From NCBI GenBank assembly GCA_917880885.1, contig OU862908.1, positions 7,228,501 through 7,292,500 of the forward strand: 64,000 bases of DNA, written 5' to 3'. This DNA is from Limnephilus marmoratus. Its lineage: Eukaryota; Arthropoda; Insecta; Trichoptera; Limnephilidae. The stretch's first letter is position 1, and every line of letters begins with the position of its first letter. Below are positions 44,241 to 55,353 of this stretch, piece by piece. The notes beneath the pieces were generated by a model. The model did no database searches. It was not told the DNA's origin and saw nothing but the letters and a program-made list of their open reading frames with translations. The translations under genes and the position numbers were made by a program.

Positions 44241-45434
44241 CAGTTTGGCAAGAAAGTGTAGAAAATAAATGATGGCGCTGCGATCGTTTTCTAGTTTTAA
44301 ATGGCAACACCAAGATGGCTCATAAGACAAAGAACGTATGTTTTAAAAAACATTTCTGGCAAAATGCATATTTCATAGCGTATTTGTATTTTCAAAAAAT
44401 TTGCACAAAAAACTGTAATTTAATAGAAGCAAAATAAAACAAAACAGGTTTTAAGTGGGCGTTTATTCCGATATAAAAACGTGGGTACTTAAAAAATTAA
44501 GTCTATTAATTCAACACCCGACATGTAATTATTGTCTTCGTCCTCGTGTGATTCTTCTTCTTCCGTATCTTTATCTTCATCTAAACGCAGTTCATCGATA
44601 TCATCATATATATTACTGCCTCATGCATAATATTCTGCATCAATTTTCATCACGTGTTTGCAACAATTTTTCCAATCATCAGCACTTATGCTATTACATA
44701 ATGCCCATTTTCCGTTTTCCCAGTGTTTCAAATTTTCCATCTGCCTTTTCCCCTTCCTTGACAATTCGTCTTACCGTTGATTCAGATTTACCTGTGTGTG
44801 AAAAATCATTAAAATTATTATTATAGAAGGGAGTTTTAAAAACACACACTAGATAATATTCACTTGGAAAGAAAGAAAGAGAAAACGTGAAAAAAGTAAC
44901 TTTTCTACGAGTTTAATATTATTTTTTTTATTGAGTTATTCCCTTTTTCCTGTGGCCGCACATTAACTGTCAAAATGAAGTGTCAAAATCAGATTTTTTT
45001 ACCATAACCTCAAATCAGATTGTAATGGTTATTATCGCTCGAAAATTGGCATAAATCTTGTAATACTAATGAAATTTATTAAACAAACTACGTACCAGTC
45101 ATTTCTGCAGTTCGTTTGCAAACATCTTCTAAATTAAAAAGAAGCTTCTTCGCGTGACACTCGGCTAGGCAGCGTTGAAAAACGCAGAATATAACCCCTC
45201 TTGTATCACTATGTAATAATTTATTCATTTTAATTAAATTCAGGCAAACAATGAATAAAAATATTATCAAATCAGCGATATTCTACTCAGATTTAAGACA
45301 ATAAATCAACCGTAACACGCGCTAATATAACAGCCATAGGCGGCCATAGGAAACGTCATATAATTCGGTGTTGCCATAGTAATGAACACGTTTAGTTCCA
45401 ATTGAATTAATTTCTACACTTTCTTGCCAAACTA
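44241..45434 (-). mobile_element. Tc1-like TIR element with deleted transposase (1.19 kb)
   Basis: GTTTGGCAAGAAAGTGTAGA near 44243 is mirrored near 45413-45432, and TA flanks both ends (44239-44240, 45435-45436). The only gene is on the minus strand (44520-45231) and lacks the catalytic core. Confidence 0.7.
44520..45231 (-). pseudogene. Intron-containing, internally deleted Tc1-like transposase
   Basis: Exon 1 (about 45228-45096) begins MNKLLHSDTRGVIFCVFQRC and ends RTAEMTG. A GT..AG intron (45095-44792, 304 bp) is followed by exon 2 KSESTVRRIVKEGEK. Across the splice the two halves form a helix-turn-helix (VCKRTAEMTGKSESTVRRIV) typical of the DNA-binding domain of a Tc1-like transposase. 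The DDE domain is missing. After a frame change the C-terminal end of the same family follows (ISADDWKNCCKHVMKID, then an acidic tail DEDKDTEEEESHEDED). It could make a short DNA-binding peptide, but more likely it is a deletion derivative. Confidence 0.55.
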
Positions 45435-45499
45435 TACTGTTTGGAAGACACGGATATAGGTACGTAGAAGAAAGGTAAAAAATAACAATTTTAAATTTA

Positions 45500-45740
45500 A
45501 TCCTCGTCGATTATCCCCCGATGAGGGTAGCAGCTGAGGCCGAAGGTTTCAAACCCGGCGTTGGCATAAATATTAACTTTATTTAATGGATGTCGCAAAT
45601 ATGAAATAGGTACATGAGAGACTAAAAAATATTTTTACCACATTCCAAACTGGAAGATACTCTCAGTATCACCCTGTTGAAATATCACCATTCAAAACCG
45701 TATCTAATGTTACTTATGACCCTGTATTCCGAATATCTAT
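45500..45740 (+). repeat. SINE family 1, degenerate copy
   Basis: CAAACTGGAAGATACTCTCA and ATCACCATTCAAAACCG match the body of the SINE at 41400-41780 (CAGAGTGGAAGATACTCTTA, CACCATTCAGAATTG). The head (AGGTTTCAAACCCGGCGTTG) is diverged. Confidence 0.45.
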
Positions 45741-45744
45741 CGAA

Positions 45745-47315
45745 AATAACATTCTGTTTTTGTTATTTTTTAAGATAATCTGTATACATTTACAGAGTTG
45801 AAAGGGTAATTTATATGACATTGCGTCTGGTGTCGCGAAACTGTGGCTTCATTGTATTGTTCGGTTGTTAAGTACTACATAGCCAAGGACCAACACACCC
45901 AAAGGACCAGTCCCTAAACAAGGGACGATTAAACACGCGTACACTCGCAAAACCTGATAGAAGGTGTCAGTCGGTGGTTCAAATCTGGGCTTCTGGAACA
46001 AAGATTAGCTCAGATTGGATAATAGGAAAAAGGACTCACTGTCGCAGATGGGGCCACACTGGTCTCCAGGTTCTGGAGTTTCACTTCACAATATTAAATT
46101 TATTAATTATGCCTTACTCCGCTAACTGGTTAATACGGAATATTTCTTACTCAAACAGTCAATTTTTGCTTTATTATCACGAAAAGTGTGTATTTATGCC
46201 GTGGAGACGAAAAAACATGTAAAAAATACGCATTTTAATTTTGTTAAAATTATCGTAATTTCGCGGTATACGAACTTCGCTACGCCATTTTTTTAAACAT
46301 TTTCATATTACATTTCATAGACAATCAATCAACGCTGCCAATAACAGAAAAAATATTATTGCCATATAAAACAATAATTTAGTCATGTTACAAAGTGAAC
46401 GCATTGTTGACAAGTTTGTATCTGTATTTATAACAGAAGACCATGGAAAGAAAGGTATTATAACAACTACACATACCCGTTAGACAAACCCTGCTTACCA
46501 AACAAATCATTCAAAACCTGGGATGTATACCTAAATAATTATGACATGCAGCTTTCGTAGCTTGAAACTCAACCCATAGTATTTTAGTAATAATTCGAAG
46601 TAGGTACTTTTTTGTTTTTATTTTGACGAGAATTTATTTTATAAGGTTGGTACTTCTGACAAATGTCATATTTGATTGTCTATTAAATAAAAAGGGAATA
46701 TTCCGCATTATCCGTGTATCGAACTTCGACAACACGAACATTTCGTATTATCCGTGAGGCGTGCTTATACATTTTTACTCAGGTATTATTTTACACTGAA
46801 CTCCAATGAGCACACTTCCACCTCTTCAAAGTTAGGTACTTTTCTTGCAACAATTGCAATGTTCATGGGGACATTTTAGGATGGAAAGATTAGGTAGGTG
46901 GGATAATTGCAGAATTTTGTCATTTACTTTCTACCAAATCCTTGCGAATGCATACCTAACCAATTGTGTATCGCGTGAACAACGTCGTTAGAAAAAAAAT
47001 CGCAAGTTTTGCTACAAAAATAATCTTTAAAAAAAACACATTTCTTCCTGTCATTTCATGTTAAAGGTATGAAAAAATTTGCAGTTTTTCTTGCGACATT
47101 TAACGAGAGATTTTTGCTCTCTTTAAATATTTTACAAATATTTTGCTATTGGTATTTTAAATAAATATTTTGCTTTATTATATATTTTTGCTGACTCCAA
47201 TTAATTATAATCGATTTTTTTTACATAAGCGCGCACCCATTTGTGTTTACATATTTCTCCCTTTCAAACCACCTTCTTTTGAAACGCTTTCTATGGAGCT
47301 AACGATTTATTAATC
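45745..47315. other. AT-rich intergenic sequence
   Basis: No gene recognised. GTCGGTGGTTCAAATCTGGG at 45970 has a weak B-box likeness without a convincing tRNA around it. Confidence 0.35.
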
Positions 47316-47319
47316 AAGT

Positions 47320-47445
47320 ACCTGCATCCGAAACCTTCCTTTTCCTTATCTCCTTTTCATCCCCGCTTCGTTCAGCCTCACAACTTTCCTCAAAAGGGGT
47401 TGCCATAGATCCAATGTTTCCAGGCAGTTGGAACTGTCAGGTCAT
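47320..47445 (+). repeat. SINE family 1, tail fragment
   Basis: CTTCAGCC-like and ACAACTTTCCTCAAAAGGGG then GGCAGTTGGAACT match the last third of the SINE at 41400-41780. Confidence 0.35.
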
Positions 47446-47479
47446 TTTTTTATTTTATTTTATTATGTACAGAAATCAA

Positions 47480-49352
47480 ACAGTTTTCAACTCAATTCAA
47501 TTCAATTCAATTTATTCATTTTGAAAACATTACAAAATTACAATTTCAAATCGTTTTTAAAAGAGAAAATATTTACAGATAATAAGATGAAAAGATTAAG
47601 ACTAACAGCAACAAATCTAGTCGTTTGAATTGTGCTTCATTGTTGGTAAACATGTCGATATTTGAAGTGATTCTATTTAACAACAAGACAGCTCTCCAGC
47701 AGTCATAACCATTGGCAAGTTAGTTCTGCAAGCCGGGAGATGAAACAGTCTATGCTGTCGGTGACGGAGATAACCATCGGGAACATAGAAACTAATGCTC
47801 TCCATGATAGCCGAGTTTTCGAACCTACCACAAATCAGTCTGAAGAAATGTGTTACAATGAGCATATCCCTTCATTTTTTTGTTTGTTTTTGAATATTTA
47901 TTTAGATATATTCAAATAATTTTCATACATCTGGTAAGAAAATATGACCAAGCATGCCCAAGAGAAAATCGGTAGGGCAGAGCCACGGGTAGTGGCCATA
48001 CTCCCCCAGGTAAAGAAATCTTAGAAATTTCTTCTGAACCCTCTCCAACATGAGGGAATACTTTACTTAATGTGGGCTCCAAACCACCGACCCTCCGACC
48101 CACTCTCGGCCTACTCCTAACCAAAGCACTGTATAGTTCTGTGAGAACCCGGGCGTCTCTGAAATTTCTCACAGTGCGTAGGACAAAACCCAACATTCTC
48201 AGTGAAGTACTTCACGTCATTACGACATGAGCATGAAAAGTTAACCTACTACCAAAAAAAATACAAAGATCTTTCATAGTGGAGACACGTTTTAAATTTA
48301 GAGACCTCACAATATACCGGTAAAATCAGGCAATGACACGCTCTAGTGAAAGAAATAATGAAACATTTAGAGATATTTAATTCAATCTGCTTCCGTTTAC
48401 TCCAGTCAAAAATTCTATTATTGTCCAATTGGAGTCGAATGCAGTCCTCTAAAGTTTGTATTTCCAAGAAAAGATTTAGGTCATCAGCGAAAAGAAGTGA
48501 CCTGGATTGCGGAATAATTTCCGTTATATCATTAATAAAAATCGAAAAGCGGAGCGGTTCTAAATTAGAGCCCTGAGGTACTCCTGGGAGCACAAGAAAT
48601 AATTTTGATCAGAATATTCCATGATACAAATTGTTTTCTTTCAGTAAAATAGCTGTCAAAGAATATAAGAAACCGGAAAGAAAAACTTATCGTTGACAAT
48701 TTATTTAATAAGATGTCATGGTTTACGGTGTCAAAGGCCTTTGAAAAATTATTGTATGAGCAATCTACTTGGTAGCCTTTATCTAAATATTTTGAAACAT
48801 AATCAGTGAATAACAATAGATTCGTATCTGTTGATCGGCCTTTTCTAAACCCATGCTGTTCCGAAACAGCTATACTTGAAACTGCAAGTGTTTATGAAGT
48901 ATTGATTCGAATAACTTAGCCGGGGCAGAAATTACTGCCACCGGTCTGAAGTTTTCCATAGATGTCCTTGGACAAATTTTTGAGACTTAGCAGGAATCAG
49001 GAAATACACCCGTTTTTAAGAAGAGGTTGAATATAAAGCTCATTACGTTTTTAAAAATTCAATACATCCTTTTAAAAATAAGGCTGTTAAAAAATCTGGC
49101 CCAAGCGAATGTGTATATTTAAATTTTTAATCGAAGATTTAACATCTGATTCATCTATATGACAATCAATATTTGGGCTCCCCTCATATTCATCTTGGCA
49201 GCAGTAGTGGAATTTAGTGATGAAGGCTCATTACTATACACGTATATACTGATTGGAAATGAATTGCATGAATTGGCTCTATCCGCTCCTCTAACTTCAC
49301 GATCACCATGTATCATGATTTCTGTTATGCCACCATACGTAGTCCCAAAATA
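47480..49352 (-). pseudogene. LINE (LINE1 of the nest), 5'-truncated
   Basis: Minus-strand frames read, 5' to 3': LGPDFL (49100), ENFRPVAVISAPAKLFESIL (48955), KYLDKGYQVDCSYNNFSKAF and DTVNHDILLNKL (48790-48700), VPQGSNLEPLRFSIFINDIT and SLLFADDLNLFLE (48590-48460; the YADD-type box reads FADD), VLGFVLRTVRNFRDARVLTE (48190), and SFYVPDGYLRHRQHRLFHLP (47800). A TTGAA-repeat tail ends it at 47485-47515. Frameshifts occur between blocks. The part 48728 onward lies inside the 2-kb inverted repeat. Confidence 0.65.
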
Positions 49353-49848
49353 TCTTATTTTATTTATTTATTAATTTTATTTCAGTAAATTGTACATTTA
49401 AGTTTACAAATTTCTAATTAATTATAAAATTTCATATTGCAAACTAAATTTTATGTAGTTTTGTGTTGCTCCTACAATATGTCTTGAACTTTCCAATTGG
49501 TGTAGACTTTAAAGTTTTTGGTAGCTTGTTATATAACTTCATCTCTTGTCCTTGTCCTTTTTTTGAAACCTGATTTCTTTGCACGTCCTTGTGTTATGTC
49601 TGTGAATGTCCTTGTTGAATATAATTTTATTTGAAAAGTGTTTTGGTAAAATGTTGTTAATTATTTTAAGTATAAATATCATCGTATTCAAGGTCAGCAT
49701 CTGTTTCACGGTTAGCCAATTCAGTTCCTTTAACATTTTGTTTACTTTTGAAAATCTATTTCACCGTCGTATTATTCTCATTACCCTGTTTTGGAGAATT
49801 TGAAACTTATTTTGTTCTCGTTCGTTACATAGGAAAAAGATAGTTGAG
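49353..49848 (-). pseudogene. LINE2 3' end (left-arm copy)
   Basis: On the minus strand it encodes MLKELNWLTVKQMLTLNTMI and ILPKHFSNKIIFNKDIHRHN, then an AAATAAATAAAT tail. It is the same LINE family as 51012-52278. The gypsy LTR at 49849 interrupts it upstream. Confidence 0.65.
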
Positions 49849-49997
49849 TGTTATGTTAAGATCTCTATGATACAATATTGTCTATGGGAGATCCGGAAAT
49901 GGGATCACCCACTTTGTACTCTCTGTTCAAGATGTCAACAAGTATTCCAAATAAATGTTATCTCAAATAATAAATCTTTTAATGTTAATACCTAACA
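49849..49997 (+). mobile_element. Short gypsy LTR (149 bp), left-arm copy
   Basis: It begins TGTTATGTTAAG and ends CCTAACA (TGTTA..TAACA ends). Next comes a leader with TGGTGTCATAAG (50008-50019), which resembles the primer-binding-site motif of many invertebrate gypsy elements. The gag ATG follows about 100 bases later. Confidence 0.55.
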
Positions 49998-50101
49998 TTA
50001 TAATATGGTGTCATAAGTTAAAAAACATCAAAGTCTCAAGTGTAAAGTGTATTATAAAATAATACGTTACGTGAAATTATAAAGGATTGAAAAGATTTTA
50101 A

Positions 50102-50732
50102 GTGATTAAAATAAAATTAAAAATGGCGAGTGTAAACGCCTGTCCGCCAATGAGTTTCGATGGTAATCTATCACACAACTGGTCGAAGTGGATCTTAAAA
50201 TTTGAATTATTTTTGCAAGCATGCAATCAAGATACCGCTACAGATTCCAAAAAGGTTGCTCTACTTTTATTTTCAATGGGCGAAAATGCTATCGAAATTT
50301 TCAACACATGGACCGATGTCGATAACAAGACAACAAAATACGCCGTGGTTATTGAGAAGTTTGAAGATTATTTTATGCCGAAAAAACATAAAACGATGGA
50401 AAGGTATAAATTTTTCACAAGAAAACAAAAAGAAGATGAAAATTTTCAAGATTTTTTATTGTCACTTCGTAAATACATTGCGTCATGCGAATTTGGAAAT
50501 ATGAAAGACGATATTTTAAAAGATATTTTTATCATAAATATGCACAAAAAACACTTCAGAATTCGAGAAAATCTATTACAACAATCCGATATTGACACTG
50601 ACAAAGCATTCAATATTGCTCAAAATATGTTGTTGTCAAATGAAGCTGTAACAGAACTTCAAGAAGAATTTCATTCTACTAGTGAAATACATAATATTCA
50701 CAGTCGTCGGGATACATTGAGGAATACGTCAA
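50102..50732 (+). pseudogene. Gypsy gag fragment, left-arm copy
   Basis: It is the first 210 codons of the gag-pol ORF found intact at 59470-55337 (KMASVNACPPMSFDGNLSHN, TDSKKVALLLFSMGENAIEI). It is cut at GGAATACGTCAA, where the strand flips to antisense RNase H sequence of another copy, so gag ends in foreign codons. Confidence 0.8.
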
Positions 50733-51011
50733 ATTTTTTCACGGAATATATTCTACAATGAGATCATATTTTTGTAAATCTAGCATCATTCTTTGCAATC
50801 TGGCTGGTATGTCATATAACGATTTTTGAAATAAAGTAATTAAGGGTTTATGATCAGTTTGCACATATACGGTTTGACCATATAAATATTGATTAAATTT
50901 ATAACAACCACAAACTATAGCGTATAATTCTTTTTCTATTTGTGCATATCTAGTCTGTGCTGGTGTGAGTGTTTTTGAAGAATATGCTATTGGTCTTTTG
51001 TCTTGCAATAT
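50733..51011 (-). pseudogene. Gypsy RNase H fragment, antisense
   Basis: The minus strand encodes RPIAYSSKTLTPAQTRYAQI and QTDHKPLITLFQK, nearly identical to 52608-52886 and 56613-56890. It joins gag on one side and a LINE on the other. It duplicates sequence still present in the neighbouring gypsy copy. Confidence 0.75.
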
Positions 51012-52278
51012 TAGCAATATTAGCAATATTTTTAGACTTTCAAAGGGCATTCGAAACTATAGATCGAGAAATCTTAATAAGAAAACTTAAAGAAATTGGT
51101 TTCTCATCTATAGCCATTAAATTAATAGAAGAGTATTTGAAAGACAGAAAACAGGTAACAAAAATAAATAATCAATTCTCAAAACCAATGGAAAATAAAT
51201 TAGGAGTACCGCAGGGATCGGTCCTTGGACCCCTATTGTTCATACTCTATATTAATGACATGGTGAAAATATTTTCAAAATGCAAAGTACGACTTTTTGC
51301 CGATGATACACTTATATACTTAATTGGAGATAACTATGAAGAACTAATAAATATTTTAAATAATGAACTAGATGATGTATCAAGATGGCTAAAAATAAAT
51401 AAGCTTAAATTAAATACAAAAAAAAACAAAATGTATGGTGATTGGATATAAGAAGACATCCAGTGAAAGCAAAATTAAAATTGATGGTGAAATTATTGAA
51501 AATGTTTCTGAAATGAAATACTTAGGAGTCATATTAGATTCCAAACTAAACTTCAATAGACATGCCGAATATACCCACAAGAAAATTGGCAAAAAGATAT
51601 CTTTTTTGGGAAGAATTCGGCCGAAAATTTCCAGAAAAACCGCCATCACCATTTACAATTCAATTATTGCTCCACACTTCAACTACTGTTCAAGTATCCT
51701 TTTCCTTTGTAATGAAAGAGAACAGAATAAATTTCAAATTCTCCAAAACAGAGCAATGCGAATAATACTCCGAAGAAATAGATTTTCAAAAATAATTAAA
51801 ATGTTAAAGGAACTTAATTGGTTAACAGTGAAACAAATACTGACCTTGAACACGTTGATATTTATTCACAAAATATTAAACAACATGTTACCAAAATACT
51901 TCACAAATAAAATCGTATACAATAAGGACATTCACAGACATTACACAAGGACTTGCAAGGAAATAAGATTAAACAAAAAGGACAAAACGAATACGCCAAA
52001 CAGTCTGCTGTACAAAGGAATTAAGTTATATAACACACTACCAGAAACTCTTAAGTCCTCACCAATTGAAAAGTTCAAGATGGATTGTAGGAGCTACATA
52101 AAACAAAAACAAAAAATTTTGTGATTTCAAAAATTTTGTGAATTTAAAATATTATAATTAAAAAAAAAAAAAAAAACTGCAATATGAAATATTATAATCA
52201 ATTAGAAATTTGTAAACTTAAATTTACAAATTACTAAAATAAAATTCAAATAAAAAAAAAAAAATAAATAAATAAATA
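51012..52278 (+). pseudogene. LINE (LINE2 family), RT core to 3' end
   Basis: Frame 1 reads LDFQRAFETIDREILIRKLK, KLGVPQGSVLGPLLFILYIN and LFADDTLIYLIG (catalytic FADD). A single frameshift near 51435 leads to frame 2: SEMKYLGVILDSKLNFNRHA, APHFNYCSSILFLCNEREQN and LKSSPIEKFKMDCRSYIKQK, stop at 52122. An AATAAAATTCAAAT and A/T-rich tail ends at about 52278. It is 5'-truncated, inserted in the gypsy nest, and one frameshift from an open RT end. Confidence 0.75.
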
Positions 52279-55200
52279 TTTCTGGTATCATAACTGTAGG
52301 AATTATTAAAGAATGACCTTTAAAAACTAAATCGTTACAAACATTTATTTCTGATTGTATATTCCAATATTGTTTAACTAAAGAATTAACTTTATTTTTG
52401 GATGTCGGCCAACCTTCAATGTAGTACTTTATTAGAATTTGTAAAGCTGTGTCCTCCCTAGTTGCTTTTTTAATTTCTTCTAATTTTTGTGGTGTTACTG
52501 CCATGTTATTAACTATAGTGTTAACATGTAAATTAATATCACTTTCAAAAGTTAATGTTTCTGTATTTGGCAATGCCGACCTTGATAATGTATCTGCAAT
52601 GTATAAATTTTTTCCCGGAATATATTCTACAATGAGATCATATTTTTGTAAATCTAGCATCATTCTTTGCAATCTGGCTGGTATGTCATATAACGATTTT
52701 TGGAATAAAGTAATTAAGGGTTTATGATCAGTTTGCACATATACGGTTTGACCATATAAATATTGATTAAATTTATAACAACCATAAACTATAGCGTATA
52801 ATTCTTTTTCAATTTGTGCATATCTAGTCTGTGCTGGTGTGAGTGTTTTTGAAGAATATGCTATTGGTCTTTTGTCTTGCATAATGACCATACCTACTGC
52901 TGATTTTGATGAGTCTACAGATAATGTAATTGGTTTATTTTTATCGTAATGTGTCAAAATTGGTTCTGAACTAATTGTATTTTTTAATTCATTGAACGAC
53001 TTTTCGTAATTTTCATCCCACAAAAATTCTACGTTTTTCTTTAATAATTGTCTTAATACATTAGTTTTTTCTGACATATTTTTAATGAATGGACTTAAAT
53101 AGTTAATCATTCCTAAAAATCTTTGTAATTCTTTTTTATCTTTAGGTGACTTCATTTCCCTAATAGCACTTATTTGTGAATAATCAGCTTTTATTCCTTC
53201 ATCACAAAATATATGACCTAGAAATTTAATTTCTTTGACGTTAAATTTACATTTGCTCATGTTAAATTTTAAATTATTTTCCCGTGCCTTATCTAACACT
53301 TGTTTTAAAGATTTATCGTGACTCTCTTGATCTTTTCCAAAAACTAAAATATCATCAATAAATATTGTTACTCCTTCAATATTTTCAAATAATTCTTTCA
53401 TTACTCTAGTAAATATTTCTGAAGAATTTTTAATACCAAAAGGTAAACGTTTGAAACAATATCTCCCGAATGGGCTATTGAATGTACATAATTCTGCACT
53501 TTCTTTATCTAACGGAATTGACCAATATCCTGATGTTGCGTCTAGATGAGAAAAAATTTTTGCTCCATGAACTCTATATCTAATTTCCTCAAATGTTGGT
53601 AATGGATAATGTGACCTTTGTAATGCCTTATTTAAATTTTTGGGATCTAAACATAACCTCAATTTACCATCACGCTTCTCTACGATGACTAACGAACTCA
53701 CCCATTTTGTAGGTTTTGTAATTTTTTCTATAACGTTTTGTTTTACCATTCCATCTAGTTCCTCTTTTAGTCGGTCCATTAGTTTGAAAGGAACTCTGCG
53801 TTGAGCATCTATTGTTGGAATTACGTTCGGATCCACTGACAGATGACATGTGTACGGTATGCATCCAAGACCCTGAAACACATCGTTATATTGCCTTAAT
53901 AAATTTTCAGTATTTTTACGGTTCACAAAAGAATTTTGATAAATTTTTTGAATTAAATTCATTTTTTCACACATCTTTAAACCAATTATTGTTTGACATT
54001 TAAATTTACATACTATAAATGTTATTATTTGACTTCTGTTTTCATTGTAATAACATTTTAAATTACATTCTCCAATTATAGGTACATTGAATCCTCCAAA
54101 TGCTGTCACTTTAGCATTTGTGTTTCTTAGTAACGACTTAGGTATTTTTAATTTATTAAAATTTTCTAACGAAATCATATTTGCCATCGCTCCTGTGTCG
54201 ATTATGGCATTTATTTTACAATTATTAATTGTTATTTCAATTATCCAATTTGTATTATGCAAATTATTAACATTTTGGATATTAATATGACTTATAAATA
54301 ATTCCTCATTCACATTGTTAGACTCTGACTTGATTTTAAAATCATTGACTGGAATATTTAAATTAGACATGTAACAATCATAACTTTGTTTGTTTACATT
54401 TGAATTGTTTTGACAGATTTTCTGAGTATTATTATTTAAAATTAGTTGACCACTCATATGTACTGAATTATTTTGACAATATTTATCTGAGTGTAAATCT
54501 AAATTGATTGTACCAATATTAAAATCTAAATCACTATTATTATTAGAAAATAACATTCCTACATTATTTTTGGAATTAATATTTTTACTGTAGCACATTT
54601 TAGAAAAATGACCAAAAGAATGACATTTGTGGCACTTAACTCTCATTGCCGGACATCTGGTGCGATGAATCTCTCCGCATCGTTTACATGATTGATTTTT
54701 TGAATACCTTCTCTGTGAGAATTGAAATTACCTTTCCTTTCCGACTGGATTATGACTTGTGTACTGGTTTGACTGACTTCCAAATCGATTCCTTGATGGA
54801 CTTCTTTGGTTTCTTGACGTATTCCTCAATGTATCCCGACGACTGTGAATATTATGTATTTCACTAGTAGAATGAAATTCTTCTTGAAGTTCTGTTACAG
54901 CTTCATTTGACAACAACATATTTTGAGCAATATTGAATGCTTTGTCAGTGTCAATATCGGACTGTTGTAATAGATTTTCTCGAATTCTGAGTGTTTTTTT
55001 GTGAAAAATTTATACCTTTCCATCGTTTTATGTTTTTTCGGCATAAAATAATCTTCAAACTTCTTAATAACCACGGTGTATTTTGCTGTCTTGTTATCAA
55101 TATCGGTCCATGTGTTGAAAATTTCGATAGCATTCTCGCCCATTGAAAATAAAAGTATAGCAACCTTTTTGGAATCTGTAGCGGTATCTTGATTGCATGC

Positions 55201-55353
55201 TTGCAAAAATAATTCAAATTTTAAGATCCACTTTGACCAGTTGTGTGATAGATTTCCATCGAAACTCATTGGCGGACAGGCGTTTACACTCGCCATTTTT
55301 ATTTTAATTTTAATCACTTAGAATCTTTTCAATCCTTTATAATTTCACGTAAT
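52279..55353 (-). pseudogene. Gypsy copy 2 (gag to RNase H, integrase lost)
   Basis: In the minus direction gag starts at 55317 and is damaged. About 140 bp is deleted near 54995 with a shift, and a TCA-to-TAA change stops the frame at 54728. From 54646 a long frame resumes with the zinc knuckle, protease (IIDTGAMANM), RT (FIDDILVFG) and RNase H (QTDHKPL). It ends at 52279 in LINE tail sequence just after TVMIPEI, before the integrase. It is over 95 percent like copy 1 by eye. Confidence 0.8.

Larger units (their letters stand above)
48728..50732 (+). repeat. Left arm of a 2,005-bp near-perfect inverted repeat
   Basis: Every landmark here (LINE1 part, LINE2 3' end, LTR, gag start) has its reverse complement at 58840-60844 with coordinates summing to 109572, so there is no net indel over 2,005 bases. 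I found one substitution (49090 against 60482). The inner end breaks inside gag. The outer end runs on into the rest of LINE1. Confidence 0.9.

Noticed and set aside
45965..46000. tRNA B-box-like GGTTCAAATCTGGG
   Set aside because: No A box or cloverleaf around it.
49159..49374. 71-codon ORF present identically at 60198-60413 on the other strand
   Set aside because: It is an antisense frame of LINE1, duplicated by the inverted repeat.
52449..52727. 92-codon + strand ORF repeated at 56454-56732
   Set aside because: It is the antisense shadow of the gypsy RNase H coding region, repeated only because that element is duplicated.
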